A stretch of DNA of 64,000 nucleotides, taken from positions 157,479,247-157,543,246 of the forward strand of contig CM043943.1 in NCBI GenBank assembly GCA_014529385.2. Reading direction: 5' to 3'. Shown here in pieces: positions 26,952 to 39,669 of the stretch (position 1 is the first letter of the stretch; the number at the start of each line of letters is the position of its first letter). A program made the translations under genes and the position numbers. The notes beneath the pieces are model-generated. The model made no database searches. It was not told the DNA's origin and worked only from the letters and a program-made list of their open reading frames with translations. This DNA is from Adiantum capillus-veneris. Taxonomy: Eukaryota; Streptophyta; Polypodiopsida; Polypodiales; Pteridaceae.

Positions 26952-29660
26952 CTAGCAAGGTGCGAATAAGGACAAGGTGGGGATTCCTTCGAGTTTGAAT
27001 TCTACCTCCTTGAATGAGAGTTGGGAGAGAACCCCTTTCCCATTTGCTAGTTCTACCCGATGATAGGGTGCAGATTTGTTATGGTTTACCATGAACTCAT
27101 TTAATAAGTGTTCTATCACCTCATTTAGGAAGTGCAATCCGCGATCACTTACAAGCTCAATAGGAATTATGTACCTAGTGAATATGCATTCATACAAGAA
27201 CGCAACAATAGTTCTAATATCGTATTTCCTAGTGGCGTGTGCTTCAACCCATTTGGTTAAGTAATCTATGAACACAATAATAATATATTGCGCCTGAGTT
27301 TTGTATGCTGGCGGTTGTATTGGAGCTACAAAGTCTATACCCCACTTAGCAAATGCACGTACTCCCATCATAGGTCGCAATGGAATACTATCAGTTTGTG
27401 TTAGCATCTTTGATCGTTGTTGACATGAATCACGTCGTTGAACAAATTCTTTGGTATCGTAAACAATATTGGCCACCATATGCCTACCATTAGTATAGCC
27501 TTTGTTGGCTATGGTCTCATGAGAGAAGTGGCCTCCTGCTAGACCTGCGTGCGCTTGCTCCAAGATAGGAAGATACTCCTATTCATTGGCACACAATCTA
27601 AGTTGTTGGTCTTTTCCTCGTTGTTGATAGAGCTGATTCACAATCATTGCATAGTTGGATGCTTCAATCTGCCAATTGTTGTCATTTACTCATATCTTTT
27701 GGGAAGGTTCTTTTAGTCAGATATTCCACCAGATACCTACTCCACTATGGCATTACTAAAATTTGAAATAACATGGCATGGGGTATGGTGGCTTGTTTTT
27801 TACATTGAGAGCAATTGTTCATGTAATCATGAACGTCTTTCTTCATGGTAGGCCAATAAACTCCTAGCCAAGTCAGCCATTGTAGGGTTTGGTCTCGTAC
27901 AAAATGCAGTCCTACTACTGTGGTATGAGCTTAACTCAAGTAGGCTTCTTATTCCTTAGGGTTGAAACAAAAAAGCAGGATTCCATCCTTGTTTTTCCAA
28001 TACAACCTTCCAACCAGCAATTGATATAGGGTGGATTTCTATATCAATCGTGGTGTAATAGGGATTGGTTTTTGGGAATCTAATTGCACTATGGAATTAA
28101 GAATACAAGATCTTCCAACCATCTTGGAACCATTTCCACAAAGAACAGATATGCATTTGGTAAATCATCATCTACTCCTTTGGGTGCTTCCCTTGCAGTG
28201 AGTCTTGACAGATGATCGGCTCTTTGGTGCGTGGTGCCCTTTTTGACTACCACGGTAAAGTCAAATTTGAATAGGATGATGAACCATCTCACAAGCCTCC
28301 CTATGTTGCATGGCTTGTTCACCAAATAGAGTAAAGCTTGATGGTCTACAAAAAAGAAAAACTTGTTAGCGAACAAGTAATGTGATAATTTCTTGATTGC
28401 ATACACCATTCCAAGACCTTCTCTTTCAGTGGTTGTGTAGTTCTTTTCTGCTAGTTTTAGTTGTCTGCTAGCATAAGAGATAGGAAAATTCATTGTCCCC
28501 TCTCCTGGCTGAGCTAAGATGCAACCAATAGCAAAGCTTGAAGCATCCACATGCACATGGAACACTTTTGTCAGTCTGGATCTTTCAGTATTGGGGTTGT
28601 GGTCAAAGCCTGTTTAAGCTTCTGGAATGATTTCTCACATTCATTTGTCCATTCGAATTGAGTGATAAGGCTATAAATGGGTTTTGCAATGAAGGAATAC
28701 ATGTGGATAAATCTACAATAATAACCGCAATGTCCCATAAATGTCTTAACTTCCTTAACATTTGTTGGTCTAGCCATTTCGGCAATCACTTCCACCTTCT
28801 CCATGTCTATGTCAATACCATTTTTTGATACAAAATCTAGGAGAATTTTTCCATGTCTAACCATAAATATGCATTTTCAGGATTTAAGAAAATTCTACAT
28901 AGAGCGCATTTCTCAAAGACACACCGTAAATGTTCGAAATGACTCTCTCTTTTTGTGGAGTGCACACAAAGATCATCCATGTATACTTCTAGGAAATTCC
29001 TCAGATATTCCTTAAAAGAATGGCTCATTAGCCTTTGGAATGTTGCTCGTGCATTGGTCAATCCAAAAGGCATGACTCGATAAGCAAAAATCCCCCATTT
29101 CATGGCGAAAGCCATTTTATGTTGATCTTTAGGATCTACGGTCAATTGGTTGTAACCCGATAATCCATCCAAGAAACTCTAAGCCTCTTTGTCGGCTACT
29201 CGTTCTATCACATGGTCTCTGATAGGAAGAGGATAGTTGTCTTGTATAGTGGTGGCATTCACCTTCTTGATATTTACACACACTCTGAGTTTGCCATTCT
29301 TTTTAGGTACTATCACAATAGGTAATAGGTAATACCCAATCAATGTGTTCTATTTCATTGATGAACTCAGCCTCCCTGAGCTTCTTGTTCTCTTCCTTGA
29401 TCTTTTTGGTAAATGTCTTGTTATAGGTGTATGGTCTTTGTTTGCTCAGCTTAGCATTATCTCTCATAGGGATAGTGTGCTAACATATTGCAGGATCCAC
29501 CCCCTTGAGGTCTTTATATGACCAAGCAAAGACATACCTATACTCTTTTAACGTTCGAACGGTAATCTCTTCTTCTTCTTGTGACATATCCGTAGCTATA
29601 TAGGTGGGTCTTGATTCTTCTATAGGCTCTCCAAGGTCAAATTTTTAGCGTTCTCTAGCC
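26952..29660 (-). pseudogene. G2: Tat-like Ty3/gypsy Pol (RT, RNase H, integrase), broken
   Basis: Pol copies element RNA into DNA and integrates it. Read leftward: a pre-RT linker from about 29660 (EYRYVFAWSYKDLKGVDP), RT with VPKKNGKLRVCV near 29290, FLDGLSGYNQ near 29160, the ATFQRLM block, and the active box VYMDDLCVHS near 28975, intact as Y-M-D-D. A tether follows (GHCGYYCRFIH), then a frameshift near 28568. RNase H is at 28565-28089 (FHVHVDASSFAIGCIL, YTTTEREGLGMVYAI). Integrase is at 27563-26952 with a degenerate zinc region, GIDFVAP and SDRGLHF. Homology is lost just where the catalytic Glu should come, after SAPYH; the remaining residues are unrelated. Several stops add to the damage. 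FLDG-S-GYNQ and VPKKNGKLRVC fit plant Tat/Ogre-type elements. Confidence 0.85.
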
Positions 29661-29937
29661 CTTCATAGGATTTTTCTGGTTCTTTTGGTTGTCACTAGGG
29701 TAACAATAGTTTGTCAATCTTGCAAAGTGTATTTTTTGTAATGAGATGGAACAGTGATTGCCCCAGGTTTGTCATTGTCTAACTCCATCTCCGTGGTCTA
29801 GACTTCTTTCAGGGTCCTTTTCAACTCCTTGTATTTTGCTTTGCGTTTGGTTTCCATCATTAGAGGTTCTTTTCCTTTAGTCCCATCAGGCTTATATAAC
29901 TTTTGTTTTGTTTTGTTTTGTTGCTTTGAGTTTTTTG

Positions 29938-30276
29938 TGTCTGGATATCTTCATGTTATCTTGTGTTAACCCTCACGGACACCCTATCACCTTCGATGGA
30001 TGCCTTATTATTCAATTGAGTTATGAACCGGGCTTGTTGGTCCAATAGGTGTGTAGGTGATCTCCGATGAGAGGTGCACCACTTATCCCATTTTTACATG
30101 ATTTTTACTATGTCTGGATATCTTCATGTGTTAACCCTCACGGACACCCTATCACCTTCGATGGATGCCTTATTATTCAATTGAGTTATGAACCGGGCTT
30201 GTTGGTCCAATAGGTGTGTAGGTGATCTCCGATGAGAGGCGCACCACTTATCCCATTTTTACATGATTTTTACTAT
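29938..30276. repeat. tandem duplication (~170 bp) of an E3-related LTR fragment
   Basis: 29938-30110 and 30111-30276 are near-identical, both opening with TGTCTGGATATCTTCATG; the first copy has eight extra bases (TTATCTTG). The motifs ACCGGGCTTGTTGGTCC and GATGAGAGG-GCACCAC also occur in the E3 LTRs (33500-33550 and 37265-37325), so this is a remnant of a related LTR. Confidence 0.8.
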
Positions 30277-31899
30277 GATCGGCCACTGTGACTATGATCG
30301 GCCATTTTTTTAATTAGATCTAAACCTTCATTAAGACATGCATGCATACATTGACTTCTAGGCCAACTCAAGAATACATGCAGTTAGATTCCATAGTTTT
30401 CCTTTCAGAGTTTTTTAATTTTCTAAACCTCTTTACATGAAGGATGTAGTGATAGAATGCTTGAAGAAAACATTTGTATCCATAAAAGAGATCTCTCTCA
30501 CACATCCAAAGTCCATGAATTCTCCATTCCACACTTGCAAGTTTTATTTTGACATCAAAACATCAATTTCTCTTAGTTACAAATAGAGGAAACCTTGAGA
30601 TGGACTAACATAAAATTTCTTAAGAAACAATAATTAATTATTGTTTACTAAATGATCGAACATAGATCCCAATTGAATAAAAAATAAGTCCCCAAAAAAC
30701 AGGGTGCATTCTAACAATACATTGGAGTCTCCTTACAATAGGATGCACTCTAGTAATACATTAAAGTCCCCTTAGAGCAAGGTGCACTTTATTAAAGTGT
30801 TCATCAAATTGACACGTCTTTTCTCTAAGATAAAATTTATATCATATAATTATACAAATATTGAAAGATGCCCATTACAAAAATGAAGGAGACATCTTGT
30901 GGACACCCAATAGATCATTGTTAATCAATGCTTTTGCATCGACAAGTACACACCAAGGACATCATTTGTATCAGAATCATAGTACTGATTTACAATTGTG
31001 TTGTACGTATATTTTCTCTTGTCTCTTGCAAATAACCATGCTACCAACCATGGCATCATTGTTTCTTGCAAGAAGCTTTGAAGTTGCCTAGATGTTTGCC
31101 TCTACATCTTTGGAAATATAAGACATGTCCCCGACATGTTCCACATCACCTTGTATGGAGTGTCATAAAAAGTTAGGGTATTCTTTGCATCCAAATCCTC
31201 AAACATCTTCCAATATGACTCAAATTTTTGTGATAAACCCTTCTTAATCCTAGCATGATATTTTGATTCTAGCAATTCTTGTTACTCATAAGCATCTTGA
31301 ACTTGGTATAATGCTTAGGGAAGCATTTTTGTATGATGTGTTGCACTCTTGTTAAGTTATAGCAACTCATATCCATAGCTCAAAGTATTCACTACAAAAA
31401 TAAAAAAAAATCTCTGCATTTGGTCGCTCCACATGAAAAATTTCATCTTTATCCTCCACAACTCACATTTGTTGAGCCCAAGTTGGCATAGAATCTCCAT
31501 GTTTTGTTTCAATGGTCTTGAGAAGCAATCCCTCTAGATCCAAGATAGTACTCTTTTGATGTCCTTGATATCAAGTGACAGGTGATAAGGAGGTGGTTGA
31601 AGCCTTGGACAAGGTCTTGGATGAGGTTGTTTGGGTAGTTCAATATTTTTCTTCAAATCATTCATGCATATACCCAATCCATTTTCTTGTAATGACTTTG
31701 AAATTGAAAAACAAGAACATTTAATGTTGATAAAACAATAGATGTGAGTTTTACATTGTATATCATATGGTAATATTAGATGGAAAAATACATCTACCAA
31801 TATACTCATTACCATAAAGAAAGTCAAATTGAAAACCTGACCTATTTTATGATGCACTCTCTCTTAGTCTCAAAATCAAAACTTCAACTAGATCTAAGT
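30277..31899. other. unassigned sequence
   Basis: No recognised protein. The minus-strand frame 31857-31534 has a proline-rich end (QPHPRPCPRLQPPP) but no family match I can name. Confidence 0.4.
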
Positions 31900-33188
31900 C
31901 AATTAGTAAGTACTACTTGTCAAATGTATGCTCGAAGAGCATAAGTTCTTAACCAGTTCTCTATTGTAGAATGGGTGCTTAGGTATCAAGTCTACCACTT
32001 TTCCAATATAAGATCCGTTTGGATATGGAAAGAGAAACTCATAACCACTTATGCAAGCTATCAACTAAAGTTTAAATCTTGATTCTTGTAACACACAATT
32101 TTGACTAATGTCTACTCAATCTTAGCATATGTAGAATTAAGGTCCACCACTTGTCCAACCTAAGCATGGGACATTAATATAAGGTCCATGGCCCTATTCT
32201 CAATTATAGAATGGGGATTTAGTCTCAAGATTCACAAATAATCTAAGCTAGGATTCATTAAACAATGATAACAAAAACATCACCCATAATCCGTGCTAGA
32301 GCCCATGTGGGTCAATCAACTATGGATTTCAAGGTCCACCACGTTTTTACAAATTTATGATTATTTGTTGGATGGGGAATTTGGTTTGAAGGACCATTGC
32401 TTGTCCATGGTTGTAACATGCAGAGAATCAAGGTGCACCAATTATCCAAGGTAGGCTTACTTTTATCATGAAGAGAATCAATGAGCATTAGTTGTCCAAG
32501 CTAGGCATAACCTATTGATACAATGCCACCACATGTAAAACCCAAGTGGTGGATCTCCTCTTGATTTCCATTCATTGATAGAATGTGAAGTAGTAGAATT
32601 TGCTTCCATCCATGTGTCAATGGAGCACAGCTTAGATAAATGATGGACATTGAAATTGAACCCCCCATTCTACAACATATCATAAGTTGAGCAAATGATA
32701 AGAAAACACTATCCATTCTGTAAAATAGCATATGTTTGGGACCTTATATCAAGTGGTTTTCCTTATAGCTTGGACAAGTGGTGGATCTTTCTTATTTCTA
32801 TGCTTCAATAGGGCTTAACATGCACAAGAGGTGGCTCTCGCTTCTCTCCACTCTCCATTAGAGCCTAGCTTGACAAGTGCTAGGCTTTGAAACAAAACTC
32901 TTCATGATACAAGATAGAGTGGATTACTAGAAAAGTAATGGACCTTCTAGAGTGGGTTTTCTAAAACTACTTGAGATAGATGGTGGATTTCTGCTCTCTA
33001 CGTTTCAATGATCTTTTCTTGGATAGGTTGTGAACCTTTCTCCTCTCTATGATTCAGTGGAAATAAGATACAATCACTTGTAGACCTTTCTCCTCTCTAT
33101 AATCACTGTGGACAAGATTCAATAAGTGGGGGACCTTGGATATTAGTCGCTTAGCCATTCTATTAGAGATGATAGTTTGGAAAAGTGG
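31900..33188. repeat. S repeat array, part 1 (orientation switch near 32,740)
   Basis: Degenerate units built around CCACCACTTGTCCAAGCTAGGC plus a CATTGAAGCATGGAGAGAA segment. Before about 32,740 the motif reads forward; after that it reads as its reverse complement (GGACAAGTGGTGGA). No coding potential. The array continues on the far side of E3. Confidence 0.75.
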
Positions 33189-33737
33189 TGTTAACCGACA
33201 AGTCAGACAATGGAGTTAATATTGGGCGAATAGGAGGCTTGGTGACTGCCCAACGCTCCTACCGCTTGGTGTTGACCTTGGTGTTAAAGCCATTACAAGC
33301 GACAATAAAGACCTTGGGACATGATAACCATCAACGGAGACCCTTGTGGTGATGTGATTACAAGTCGTACAGTGGAGTCAGCACCGAGAAAATAGGAGGC
33401 TTGGTGAATGCCCAACACTCCCTATCACTTGGTGCTGACATTGGCAAATGGGCATCGGTCTAGTTAACATCCACGGATATCGTCTTGTTTTGAGTCAAGG
33501 ACCGGGCTTGTCGGTCCTATAGGTTCTTGGGGATGAGAGGCACACCACATATCTCATTTGATACTATTTTTACTTTGACCAGCCACTGTGGGTGCCCATG
33601 TGTGAATGGGTTAAACTCTTATAAAAGGTCTATGTTGACCTAAAAATTTTATTCTGTAAGGTGTAAGCTAAGAAGTGCTCTTGCTCCATCTTTGTCTCCT
33701 TCTCCCTCGTATGCTCACTGGTGGGTGTGTGTGTATG

Positions 33738-33804
<67 letters not shown>

Positions 33805-34017
33805 TTGAGCATTGCGGCGGTGAGGCGGTAGAGTGCGGCATCAGCGAGCTCCTTCTTCTTCACAGCACAGGATCCTTCACGACGGAAGCGTTGAGCGGTG
33901 ACTGACACACCATTGTTCCTTTGAGCTTGCTAGGATTATCTAGTTGTCTGCTTGCAGCCATTTATGGCTCGCACACGGTATTTTGGCAAGTTACCAGTCT
34001 TCGAGGCAAAGCATACA
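33189..34017 (+). repeat. E3 5' LTR (829 bp)
   Basis: Begins TGTTAACCGACAAGTC and ends GGCAAAGCATACA. It contains a (GA)n tract of about 61 bp at 33741-33801. It differs from the 3' LTR by scattered substitutions, small gaps and GA-tract length. Confidence 0.9.
33741..33801. repeat. (GA)n microsatellite in the E3 5' LTR
   Basis: About 30 uninterrupted units. The equivalent tract in the 3' LTR (37529-37598) is longer, about 34-35 units. Confidence 0.95.
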
Positions 34018-34021
34018 TTTT

Positions 34022-34039
34022 TGGCGCCGCTGCCGAGGA
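34022..34039 (+). promoter_or_regulatory. E3 primer-binding site (tRNA-Asp type)
   Basis: TGGCGCCGCTGCCGAGGA, four bases after the LTR end, matches the 3' end complement of plant tRNA-Asp (TGGCGCCGTTGCCGGGGA) with two mismatches. Confidence 0.85.
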
Positions 34040-34623
34040 AAGCCTTGCATTAAGCTCAAGGAGCCGCTACCTCGGGAAGCCTTTCTTCCATTTGTTTTCT
34101 GTGTTTTGTTGTGTTGTGTTGATTGTCTGTGAGTGTGCAGAGTACTATGTTTGACAAGGTGTTAGTAGAGGTAGTTAGCGTTAATTAGTTGTGTTAGTTG
34201 AAAAGAGGCTAGACAGAGTTTGCAGGAGGTGTTGTGTGTGTGTGGGAGCTCGGTGCCCACACGGCCACATTATCCTCAGAAAAATTTTATTATAAAAAAA
34301 AACTCGAGAATATTGTGACCAAAAAGAAATTTGAAAATTAAATTTTAAAAAACCTTATCCTAAAAGAAAGGATCGGGATCATTCCCCAAGCCCAAGCCCA
34401 AGCCTCGGTCCTCAATCTTATAATATACTACTCACACTACGTTATGTATAAAGACTAGGATCTCAAGTAAAGGGAGGGCATGTGGGACAAGTTCCTCAAG
34501 TCCTCCACCATCCCCTTCCCACTCACCCTTTGGACTTACTAATTCTAGCCCTCTCCCCACCTAGGAAAAGACTAGTTTTAGGATTCCGAGGACTGTACGT
34601 AACCGAATCAGGGGCTGTAAAGT

Positions 34624-36040
34624 ATGACATGTCTCCCTAGCCAAGACGCTCATTTTGAGCTATCACACACTTTATTCCGTGGCTCGGTTTTTTTTAAAAA
34701 GGGACCAGAAATACAAAAAACTTTGGGTTGTAAACACCTAAAAAACTTGGTGAGCGGCCTTCACGGGCACTCATTAACACCTCTAGAGTGTCGAGGTCGC
34801 ATGCACCTACGCTTTGTTTGTGTGCTAAAGGACGAGTACATCAATAGTATCTCCGTTTACATGGACACTCATTATTCCTCTACCTTAGGCTCTAGGATCT
34901 CAACAGGAACCCAAGATAGTACCACTCAGGACCCACATATTGCGTCTAGTGACTCTTCCTCTGACTACGACATCATGGAGGGCTATCCGATGCCTAATCC
35001 TAATAGCTCAGGTGAAGGCATGCATGCCATGGGCCCACGATCCGGGCCGAGCATGCTTAGCCGCTTGAAGGAAACCTTTAGTAGAGCCACTCGCTCCGAA
35101 CATGGAGCTAACGATGTAAATGAGGGGGGTGGGGAAGTAAATTTTCCATTCATGACCAATGTAGACCCATGCTAGGAGAGTGTGCACGTGAATACTCCAT
35201 TCACTGCACCCCCTAACTTTTCAGAGCTATTCCCCTCCAAGTTATATTACCTGATGGTAGAAGCCTTGCCGAAGTGCAAGAGGTTGAGCGGTATATCATT
35301 GCAGCTAGGGAAAAGGAAATTGAGAGCTTACGCAAGGCAAAGCAACGAAGAGAGTTAAAATAGAAATCCCCTATGTCAATATCCTTCCTAGGAGAGCAAT
35401 CGAGTGCTCCTTAATTAGCGACTACTAAGGGTCAACCCATAGAGAGCCACATTGCATCTAGTTCAAAGGACACCCCTAGCACCTCACTCCTAGATGGAGT
35501 GTTCCTAAATGAGAACTGGGAGTATGAACTACAAAGGAAAACTCTAAGCGACCTATACACAGGTCACACCTATCATGTGGATTGGTTAGATGTCCTACAA
35601 TCCACAACGGGTGCTACTAGTGTAGAGGATCAACAACAAAGAGTTTGTGATGTCATCCAATGGGTTATTGAGCTAGAGAGACAGAACAAGGGGATCCACA
35701 TGCCTTCAACAAGTCTCATGAGATTCTTGGATATAGGGAAGGCTAAACAACCAACCTTATCGCAAATGGAGACTCCCTCGGAAGTCCGATGGATCCTCCA
35801 TATGTTGTTTTGCTAGGGGTCTCTGTGCAATCTGAGCCCACAAGTGATAGCTTTACCTTACCAAGTCTAGCTCATATTTCCCTTGATGACACCAAGGCTA
35901 CCATGCCTACCCCAGTGATGGGCATGCCAAGAAACACGCCATGGATCTCTTTTGTTAGTAAAGCATTGCTACATGGTAGCTCAATGCCTGCAATAGTACC
36001 TAGAGATCTTCTCTTAATACCATGGGGAAGGCCTTCCTAA
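34624..36040 (+). pseudogene. E3 internal ORF remnants, Gag-like at best
   Basis: Three open stretches: 34624-35175, with a serine-rich segment and then a basic segment (LSRLKETFSRATRSEHG); about 35245-35360, a charged helix likely to form a coiled coil (VEVERY-like lead into AAREKEIESLRKAKQRR); and 35499-35816 (WEYELQRKTLSDLYTGHTY, then WVIELERQNKGI). They are in different frames or separated by stops. No zinc knuckle, protease or RT motif is seen. The position after the leader suggests a former gag, but the family is not recognised. The unread remainder of the internal region (34040-34623, 36041-36933) is noncoding. Confidence 0.45.
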
Positions 36041-36933
36041 TAATCAATGGTTACTTTAGGTTCTTAATCCAATTTAGGCAACATTGTGTGCAATGTACTA
36101 GGGATTTCTAGTGGGTTTAGTCCCTATTGACCTTTAGCTTAAGTATTATAAAGGGAGTTTACTAGTGCGATGAGCCTCGGTAGGGTAACAATGTCATTGA
36201 CCCCCAAAATTACAAAAGTAAATGTTGAAAAAGAACAAAAAAAAAAAACAAACAAACAAACAAACAAAAGTGCCACAATGTAAAAACTTAAGCTGGAAGA
36301 GAAATCCCAGCTTGATTTTGATACTTCACACACATGTATTGCCTATGGTACTAGAGCCCTAGAGGTTCCCATTGTGGACGCTTTTCCTTGAAAAGCAATA
36401 AACCCAAGGCATACAAAATAAGCACACACATCAAAATTGAATCAATGTGAAAAAACTTTGAGGGGTCAAAGAAAAGGAAATTAGTCAGGTGATGATTTCA
36501 TGAGAAATTCCTTTTATCGTAGCTTAACTACAAGGTCTTCTAGGTATAGCCTCTAGTCTCGGACATCAAATACTTGGCTCTCGCAATTAAACAGCTTAAT
36601 TGACCAAAGAAAATTGAGAAGCTTGCCCATGGTATTAATAGTTGACCTCTAGTGCCTTTCGATCGTTAAATTAACGTCCCCAGACTGTTTATGCGTTTGA
36701 TTATATTACAGTTTAATGTTTATTGCTGACAAATTGTTTAATATTCTGTTACCAATCAATTTGTGTGCCTACAACTACATGTGTTTTTAAATTATATATG
36801 AGAATGCAATTATTGTGCCAATTTTGGTTGATTTTACAGTGATGAAGAAGGCTAAGGACATTCAATCTTGAATGCTCTTCCACCTCGACGAACGGGCTTC
36901 ATCTCAATAGCTTTTGAGGACATAATCTACAAC

Positions 36934-36946
36934 AGGAAGGGGGGCA
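36934..36946 (+). promoter_or_regulatory. E3 polypurine tract
   Basis: AGGAAGGGGGGCA immediately before the 3' LTR, the plus-strand primer position. Confidence 0.85.
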
Positions 36947-37526
36947 TGTTAACCGACAAGTCAAACAATAGAGTCAATACTGTGCAAATAGGATTCTTGG
37001 TGACTGCCCAACTCTCCTATCGCTTGGTGTTGACCTTGGTGTTAAAGCCATTACAAGCGACAATAAAGACCTTGGGGCATGATAACCGACAATGGAGACC
37101 CTTGCGGTGATGTGAATACAAGTCATACAGTGGAGCCCTAGTGGAGTCAGCATCCAACGAATAGGAGGCTTGGTGACTGCCCAACTCTCCCTATCGCTTG
37201 GTGCTGACCTTGGCAAATGGACGTCGGTCCAGCTAACATCCACGGTAATCATCTTGTTTTGAGTCAGGGACCAGGCTTGTCAGTTCTATAGGTGCTTGGG
37301 TGATCGCCAATGAGAGGTGCACCACGTATCTCATTTGATACTATTTTTACTTTGACCAGCCACACTGTGGGCGCCCATGTGTGAATGGGTTAAACTCTTA
37401 TAAAAGGTCTATTTTGACCTAAAATCCTTATTATGTAAGGTGTAAGCTAAGGTGTGCTCTTGCTCCATCTTTGTCTCCTTCTCCTTCGTATGCTCACGGG
37501 TGTGTGGGTGTGTTGTGTGTGTATGC

Positions 37527-37600
<74 letters not shown>

Positions 37601-37822
37601 TCGAGCATTGCGGCGGCATCGGTGGTAGAGTGTGGCATCAGCGGCAACTCCTTCTTCTTTGCAGCACGGGATCCTTCACGACGGAAGTGTTGAGCGGTGA
37701 GTGATACACCATTGTTCCTTTGAGCTTGCTAGGATTGTCTAGTTGTGTGCTTGCGCCATTCATGGCTCGCACACGGTGTTTTGGCAAGTCCTCAGCCTTC
37801 GACATGTATGGCAAAGCCTACG
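36947..37822 (+). repeat. E3 3' LTR (about 876 bp)
   Basis: Begins TGTTAACCGACAAGTC and ends CAAAGCCTACG, where the 5' copy ends CATACA. The longer (GA)n tract and an extra segment near 37121-37140 (CAGTGGAGCCCTAGTGGAG) account for much of the length difference. It is followed at once by the TSD AGTGG. Confidence 0.9.
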
Positions 37823-37827
37823 AGTGG

Positions 37828-39330
37828 TGTATCTTGTAGTCATTCATAGTAAAAACCTTGGAGAAATGGTGGAATTTACTCTCTATGTGTTTTAAGGAAG
37901 CATAGCTTGAACAAATGGTGGACCTTACTTCTCTTCAAGCTTGGAGAAGTTGTGGACTTTACTCTCTATGTGTTTTAAGGAAGCATAGCTTGGACAAGTG
38001 GTGGACCTTGCTTCTCTTCTAGCATCAATAGACTAGGATTTGGGTAAACGGTGAGCGTGAAAACCAAATCTCCATATTACAGCAAAATAAAGGTTGGACA
38101 CGTGGTGGAGCTTAAGACCAAAACTACCATGCTAATAGAAATGCTAGATTGAATGTATGATGGTAACCTTGCATCCATGGTGTTTGTTTATTTGTGTTTC
38201 AATGAAGCTTCTCTTGGAAAAATGGTGAGCCTTCTCCATGCCCAACTTAGACAAGTGAGATACTTGTTTATCCTTATGTTTTAATGGAGCTAACCTTGGA
38301 AGAATGATGGACCTTGATTATCTTAATGCATTTATAGATCTAAGATTGGAAAAGTGGTGGTTATTAAAAAAGTTTTCAATGCATAGCTAATGGTTAATGG
38401 GCATTGCCTCTTGATTCTTGAAACTTTAAGAATTTCAAGTCTAGAAAGTGATAGATCTTGTAAGCCCCATGCTACAACACAGTATAGGTTAAACAAGTGG
38501 TGGACCTTGAATTACTTTCTCATGCCTTGGATTATTTAGTGATATACCTTGTTTTTCTTCATGATTCAATTGGATTAAGTATACCTTGCTTCTCTTCATA
38601 CTTCACTAGGACTTCAATGGATTTGAGATTGACCGGTGGACCTTTAACTAGCTTCCCTTGGCTAGGTTAAGTGATTTATCTATGCGCATGGCCAACCTAT
38701 AATCTCTAGTAGCATGGGTAGTTGATCTTAAGGTATACCACTTGTCTAACTTTCATTCCATTGTAGTATATAGATTCTAGTTTGAAGGCCCACCATATGT
38801 CCAATCTTTTCTTCATGGGGAGAAGCAAGGCCCGCCACTTGTCTAAGATATGCTCCATTGAACATGGAGAGAAACAAGATTCACCAAATGTCAAATTGGG
38901 CCAAACTATGTTATCTTAGAGCATAGAGAGTAATTTTTTCATCGTTTATGATATGTTGTAGAATTGGGCAAAGAGACTATCTGAAGTCAAAATAAGTCTT
39001 CATCGAAACATAATGAGAAGAAGCACTCACTAATCATCCAAGTTAGGCTATACGTAGGTATCTAATGTGTTAGTTTACAGGGCCTTTGAATATTAGCTTC
39101 CATTTGTACAAATAAATGATATAAGTAGGAAACTCAAGTGTTGATTTGAAGGCATTTCACTTGTCTAAGCTAATCTCTAACTCAATGATAAAATTGTGAA
39201 GATTCACCACTTGTCTAATCTAGGCTCCAAAAGAGTCTTAATTGGTTTATGATAGATTCTAACTTTCTCGATAGAGTGGAACTCTAGAAAAATGAGGCAA
39301 TCCATGAATTAATCAAAGAAAAAAGACACG
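37828..39330. repeat. S repeat array, part 2 (orientation switch near 38,695)
   Basis: Continuation of the array beyond E3. It is reverse-oriented up to about 38,690 (GGACAAGTGGTGGACCTTG near 38,000) and forward from about 38,740 (CCACTTGTCTAA, CCACCATATGTCC). 39331-39669 is AT-rich with no recognisable content. Confidence 0.75.
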
Positions 39331-39669
39331 AGTCTTTGAATTTTTCTTCCAAACTAAACAAGTACAATCTAATGTTAACAAAACTTTAAATTATAATTGA
39401 AACGTTTACAAGACAAAAATTAGGCGATCTTTAAAAAAACCATAATTTTCATTTTCATAGAGAAAACATCTCTCAAGAAATTGATAAACAAAATCTAGGT
39501 GTTTGCTTTGTTAATTTGAAAAAAACATATTAAAACTTGTATCGATTGAGCTCCATCAAGATATACCCTCTGTAAGAACCTTCAAGTAGGAACAAAAAGA
39601 AAGATTGATTAGATACCATGGATATGAATGTTCAAGCTAGCATGTGTATCAAGACATTTCAATAGTACC

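Larger units (their letters stand above)
33189..37822 (+). mobile_element. E3: small non-autonomous LTR retrotransposon with perfect TSDs
   Basis: Has two LTRs, a tRNA-Asp-type primer site and a polypurine tract (36934-36946). Identical 5-bp target duplications AGTGG lie at 33184-33188 and 37823-37827. The internal region is only about 2.9 kb and contains no RT, RNase H or integrase. It is inserted in the reverse-oriented part of array S, whose unit contains AAGTGGTGG, matching the duplication. Confidence 0.9.

Noticed and set aside
22597-29660. L1 plus G2 as one complete Tat-like element
   Set aside because: No matching LTR to the right, no polypurine tract at the L1 boundary, and integrase is truncated; only proximity supports it.
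31534-31857. Proline-rich minus-strand ORF as a gene
   Set aside because: No recognisable family, no neighbouring exon-like frames, AT-rich context.
33630-33908. Long Ser-Leu or Arg-Glu repeat proteins at GA tracts (also 37447-37647), and His-Thr repeats at AC tracts (3634-3858, 48570-48812)
   Set aside because: They are six-frame translations of microsatellites within LTRs with no flanking domain.
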